Source: Euptelea pleiosperma (taxonomy: Eukaryota > Streptophyta > Magnoliopsida > Ranunculales > Eupteleaceae). From it: a stretch of DNA of 64,000 nt. Under the pieces are notes generated by a model. The model saw only the letters and a list, made by a program, of their open reading frames with translations, was not told where the DNA came from and did no database searches. Where the stretch lies: assembly GCA_035048495.1 (NCBI GenBank), contig CM068543.1:21193751-21257750 (forward strand), given 5' to 3'. Positions 59,240 to 64,000 of the stretch are shown in pieces (positions within the stretch are counted from its first letter, which is position 1; the number at the start of each line of letters is the position of its first letter). Position numbers and translations under genes: made by a program.

Positions 59240-60508
59240 TGTGGGTGCCGTATTTTCCAGCAAGTTAAAAGATGACGCGTGTCACTGGCTTAACACGTGC
59301 GGTGATTAAAAGATGACACGTGTTAATAAACATCACGAGAGAGTAAATGCGCCGGACGCATCATCAGGAGCCATAAACTGCCCATCGTGTCACACGATTT
59401 CCATTACTTGGAAATGCCACGTGTCAGAATAGAATGATCGACACATGGAAGTGATGCTAACAGAGTATATTAACGTCTCAGCCTCTAATATGTCGGGAAG
59501 TATTCAATCTTGCCCGACATATTGTTGAGTCTCATCCCGCCAAGATCAACAGGCTTGATGGGATCTTTTACAATCTCATCCCGACAAGGTCACCAGACTT
59601 AGTTGACGGGATCTATTATAGTTTCATCCCGACAAGATCAACAGGCTTGATGGGATCTTTTACAATCTCATCCCGACAAGGTCACCAGACTTACTTGACG
59701 GGATCTATTATAGTTTCATCCCGACAAGATCAATAGGCTTGATGGGATCTTTTACAATCTCATCCCGACAAGGTCATCAGACTTACTTGACGGGATCTAT
59801 TACAGTCTCATCCCGCCAAGGCTTGACGGGATTTATTTCAATCTCATCCCGACAAGGTCAACAGGATTGACGGGATCCATTTCAATCTCATCCCGGCAAA
59901 GCCAGATGAGGTCAAATGACTTATGTGGCAGGATCTCTTACGTACGAGGTAAGTAGTCTGAACACAATCGATTTCTTAACTAATGAATATTGGCCACATG
60001 GCAGCTAGTTGAACTATCTCGAATTCGACATCATCTTATCTGAATATCTGACATGAAGGATGCCACCTCAGTATCACTTCAGTTATTTCAGGTATAACTG
60101 AATCAAGAAAGTCAAGATATAGCTATAAGATTCTGTTTTATAACAGAATCCATCTGAGTCATCATTGACTGATAAATGACTAGACATGTGGAAGGTGAGT
60201 CACGCCAGTTCTAAGGTTATAAATATGAGACCTTCAGAACTGAGAAAGGATCTTGCTCTCCAGATCCAGATAGCATAAACTTTGAAATCTTTTACTATTT
60301 TCCTAAAACCTGTTACATTTCCCAAGCTGACTTGAGCGTCGGAGCCTTGTCAACATGTACAACCAAATCTCATCTGGAGATCATCCTATCCTTCGCAGAG
60401 GAGAAAGCAGTTTCATCCTGGAGCATCAGAGTTGTCCGATCGTCACCAACATCCGAATCGTCTGACCTCAAAGATTGTGTGGGTTAGATCAGATATTTTT
60501 CCCCCACA
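59240..60508 (+). mobile_element. 1,269-bp solo LTR with 5-bp target duplication
   Basis: It starts TGTGGGTGCC and ends TTTTTCCCCCACA, with inverted ends TGTGGG/CCCACA. It is bracketed by perfect 5-bp direct repeats GATAT (59235-59239 and 60509-60513). A TATAAATA at 60218-60225 could be the retroviral-type promoter, which sets the orientation as plus. No internal domain or second LTR is present within reach, so recombination between LTRs is the likely origin. The superfamily is unknown; the length fits Ty3-type. Confidence 0.88.
59530..59930 (+). repeat. tandem hairpin-forming repeats inside the solo LTR
   Basis: About nine units of 36-48 bp each start (A/G)T(C/T)TCATCCCG(A/C)CAAG and end CTTGA(C/T)GGGAT. 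In most units ATCCCGACAAG can pair with CTTGACGGGAT, a stem of about 11 bp with one mismatch. The first six alternate between 44 and 48 bp, making three 92-bp dimers. Confidence 0.88.
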
Positions 60509-60513
60509 GATAT

Positions 60514-62120
60514 CACTGTCAGAAAGTGTCGGTTGTATGTAACTTACACAGTTTTCTGTTTCGCTTTTAGAGATTGAGTTTTTTTTAGTGTCAATTGGAT
60601 CCAATTGACAATTGAAAAGAAATTTCGGTTGAATCCAACTGAAATGGATGAAGCAATGTTAGTGTCGAGCAACCAACACAACGAGTTACATGTGCTTGTA
60701 CAGTATGCAAAAACAAAATATGGAAGAGATGTCGGCGATGGCGAAATTAGCTGTCATATGACTCTAACCAATGAAAATGTTTGTAGAAGGTTCTCTTCCA
60801 CTTGAGTTAATTTTTTCAATATTTTTCATCGATTTCGGTGAACTTTCCATTTCTTTTTTTAGGTTTTCTACCATTTCAACTATTTTTTCCAAGTTAGCTG
60901 TCAAATGTGATTCTTCGATAATTCTGAGATCGACGGTGACGTTACCGTCTTTAGGTGTAAGGATAGGGTGAAGAGGAGATGAAAGGATGAACAAGATAGT
61001 TGGGGTGCTCTCATAACATGTATTTGTAATACCCTCAACTTTTTCAAAGGTATTTTTGACTTTTTATGAGATTTGACCAAGGTTGACTTGTTTACTTGAC
61101 CTTATAGATGATTAATTGAAACCCTAATAAACTCTTATACCTAATTGGTTTAGGACACTAGAGTCATCTTAGGCCGTATAGCTTATTTTTAACTTTTATC
61201 GTATTTAGAATATTTAGAATATTTGCTTATTTATTGCATTATGTTGATCATTGTGTGTGTTTGAACCATTAGTCATATTCTAGTTAAACCCTAGGAGAGG
61301 TCCACCAAGTTAGGGAACCTAACTCTAAGTGTAGGTTAAGTTTTAGACCATTTGGTGAGGTAGGTGCCCAAACCTTAATTGGGGTGTGCCCTGATTAAGA
61401 GATGTATGTGGTGTGACTTTATTATTAAGCTACATAGGTTATATTATATTAATAATTATGTACCTAATGTTTTGTAATATTATTTTATGTTTTAGAGACT
61501 TTTTGGGCTTATAAATAATCTTAAGTGAGGCCTAATTGATACATATGGGCCTTGGGCCCATTTTTAAATCATAATTAGCCTAAAATATAAGTTTTAGAGA
61601 GTTGAAAAAGTCATCCCTTTGATAGTTACGAATTTCAACAAAATAGAAACCCTAATCCTTCCCTAAACCTATTTATGAAAACTCTAAAACTTTAGAAGCT
61701 TTCACAAATCCAACTCCGTTGAAGAATAGAGAAAGCTCCATTAAACCTTCATCCGGGCATCGATCTTACTCGAGCAAGAAGGGAGAATTGACGGGGACTC
61801 CGATTAGAAGAACATACTCCGAGTAGAGGACGATCCGACGACTTTCAAAATTTGAAGAAACTTTTGATTTTCATTAAAGTTCAATAAACATTGAGGTAAA
61901 TGTGTTTGATCCATTCTATACTGGTTTTTCTTCAAGATTTTATTTTTCTTTTATTAGATAATGGTTGATACTCATTATAAATTAATTTCAATAATATTTA
62001 CTTTATTCTTATTAGGTTGATCTTTATTTTGGGCCACTGTTATAGGTTTGGCCATGGTCTCTTTTGTACCTATAACGAATGATTATGTTCTTTATTATTT
62101 TTGTTATAATTTTATGATTT
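60514..62120. other. intergenic, no gene recognised
   Basis: A minus-strand frame at 60764-60994 and its plus-strand shadow have no recognisable domain. The rest is AT-rich. Confidence 0.4.
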
Positions 62121-63000
62121 AAATATTTTTATAATTATTTTTTCTAAATACCTCTATAAATCTATTTTTCAAAATCGTTTAGTTTGTATTTTTTGAATTT
62201 ATTTTTATTTAATTATGATTTTTCTAAGTTGTTAGACTTTACCAAAAATACCAGAATTCCAGATTTTACACGATCTACTTTACTTGGAATTTTGATCTAT
62301 ATTTTTAATCTAAATATTTTTATGATTATTTTTCCTAGATACCCCTATATATTTAGTTTCTAAAACATTTAAGTTTGTACTTTTCTGATTTGTATTAATT
62401 AAGTTATGATTTTTCTAACTTGTTGGACTTTACCAAAAAAACCAGAATTCCAGATTTTACACGGTCCACTTCACTTGGGATTTCGATCTATATTTTTAAT
62501 CTAAATATTTTTTTAGTTATTTTTTCCAGATACCTCTATTAATCTAGTTTCTATAACCTTTGAGTTTATATTTTTCAGATTTATATTTATTAAGTTATGA
62601 TTTTTCAAACGTACTGGACTTTTCTGTAAAACCCAGAATTTTAGATTTTGCACAGTCCATATAACTTGGGATTTTGATATATATTTTTAACCTAAATATT
62701 TTTCTAATTATTTTTCATAGATACCTATGTCAATCTAGTTTCTAGAACCTTTGAGTTTGTATTTTTTTGACTTATGTTGATTAAGTTATAATTTTTTAAA
62801 TGTGCGGAACTTTTTTATAATATTTAAAATTTCAGATTCTGTCCGGCTCACTTTATTAAGGGTTTCGACCCATATTTTGAATCTCAATATTTTTTATTTA
62901 TTTTTTCTAAAAACTTATGTGAATCTAGTTTTTAAATCAATTGAGTTTATATTTTTCTAATTAATATTTATTTAGTTATGATTTTTATAATAAATATATT
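62121..63000. repeat. 191-bp tandem array, about 4.6 copies
   Basis: CTAAATATTTTT...TTTTTC..GATACC recurs at about 62121, 62312, 62502, 62693 and 62883. CCAGATTTTACACG-type segments recur at 62261, 62452, 62643 and 62834, spacing 191 each time. Units diverge steadily towards the right. Confidence 0.85.
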
Positions 63001-63110
63001 TTTTTTATAAGAAAAAAACCTATTAATTATTAGTGGGTCATGATTATTAACTATTAAGGTTTTAACCTTGTTGTTTGAGTTAGACTTGTGTGTATTGAGA
63101 TTCCACCTGT

Positions 63111-63230
63111 GTGTTTTGGATCCCTCATAGGGTTCGGCAAAGTGTCTTGGATCCCTATTTAGGGTTCAACCTTGTGTTATGGATCCCTCATAGGGTTCGA
63201 CCATGGAGTGTTGGATTCTCTTATGGTTCC
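63111..63230. repeat. 32-bp tandem repeat, four copies
   Basis: GTGTTTTGGATCCCTCATAG-like units start at 63111, 63142, 63174 and 63208. The last is degenerate. From 63746 to the window end one plus-strand frame reads ISDFEEPGVWEDFETDDSD, acidic and without a known domain; a retroelement origin is possible but not supported further. Confidence 0.65.
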
Positions 63231-64000
63231 CAATAGTATTGTCTATCCGTCTTAGTCGTGATATTTGATGATTGTTTACAGGTTATTAATGTTATTTAAT
63301 TTTAGTTCTATCAATATCATTACTTTTGATGTTAATGTGTTCATTTTTTTTTCTTATTAAATGTTAAATAAATGTGTTTATGCCATGTAACCCTAGTGTC
63401 ATATTGTTGTCATGCTATGATCATTACGTCATTTCATATAGGGGGTGCATAAGGGAACGGGGTTGAAGTATATTATATACGTTTATATTGATTTTATCAA
63501 TTAATCAGGGTTCGGTACCCTAGGGTGAAAGGCCCCAGACGTTATTATATCCTGCAGATGGGTCGATGAGACCGCTCCTAGTGTGGGAAGGAGATGGAGA
63601 CCCTATGTAGTTATGGGTACTAGTTGCATGTGCATCCTACACTCACCTTGCATTTACCTTCCCTTTTATGTTATCCTTATTATATAATTGAGATACATGT
63701 CTTGATTAAAATCTTGTATAGTATGATATCATACCATACACACTGTTGTATTACTGGGCCTCGGCTCACGGTGTTACACCGATATCATTTCAGATTTTGA
63801 GGAACCAGGTGTGTGGGAGGATTTTGAGACGGATGACTCCGATATACTTGAAGAGACTGGCGATGATTTGGGAGTCGATCCCACACTTTGAAAGAGATTT
63901 TATTGATCATTTTAAGACATTAGTTATTTATTTTTTTTGGGCATGTATGTCTTTGATTGAGAGCATGTTCTCACCCTCTTTTCCCCATACTTAGTTGATT

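Noticed and set aside
59530..59930. Short repeats with palindromic ends resembling CRISPR repeats
   Set aside because: They lie inside a solo LTR with a clear target duplication; the intervening pieces are also repeated.
60764..60994. 76-codon minus-strand frame with a lysine- and glutamate-rich stretch
   Set aside because: No domain recognised, no splice partners, and a shadow frame covers the same place on the other strand.

Overview
This window is plant nuclear DNA, from an angiosperm. The evidence is genes split by GT-AG introns, a brassinosteroid C-6 oxidase, a plant-only receptor kinase family, and intergenic DNA packed with plant-type transposons. I cannot name the species. Three intact protein genes, one tRNA-like gene and many mobile elements account for what I can support; there is no operon structure and the three genes have no shared pathway.

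Layout. 1-14.8 kb: intergenic, with a decayed Copia-like LTR element (0.9-2.1 kb), several small inverted-repeat elements and an RNase H-type retroelement relic (8.5-9.3 kb). 15.6-20.0 kb (+): complete nine-exon CYP85A gene (castasterone synthesis), with a 53-bp copy of its own exon 4 end lying about 0.55 kb upstream of the start codon. 20-26.4 kb: transposon relics, including a hAT-type element with a perfect 8-bp target duplication. 26.5-30.0 kb (+): complete four-exon UDP-arabinopyranose mutase / reversibly glycosylated polypeptide gene. 30-48 kb and 51-59 kb: two copies of a large direct duplication, about 19 kb apart, flanking the receptor kinase. 48.1-50.7 kb (-): intronless CrRLK1L (FERONIA-like) receptor kinase. 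59.2-60.5 kb: solo LTR with a 5-bp target duplication. 62.1-63.0 kb: tandem array with a 191-bp period.

The most interesting structures come from comparing the two duplicated blocks, because each copy serves as the empty site for insertions in the other. Block 2 carries a 1,733-bp Helitron and a 373-bp MITE with a 9-bp target duplication; block 1 is empty at both sites. Block 1 carries about 3.9 kb of short Helitron-like units joined directly head to tail, ending in a large palindrome, and also a LINE that was itself hit by a hAT element; block 2 lacks these. The receptor kinase has a MITE inserted in its last coding stretch: a 9-bp target duplication brackets it, and the last 16 residues and the stop codon now come from the MITE end. 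Its original tail can still be read on the far side of the MITE.
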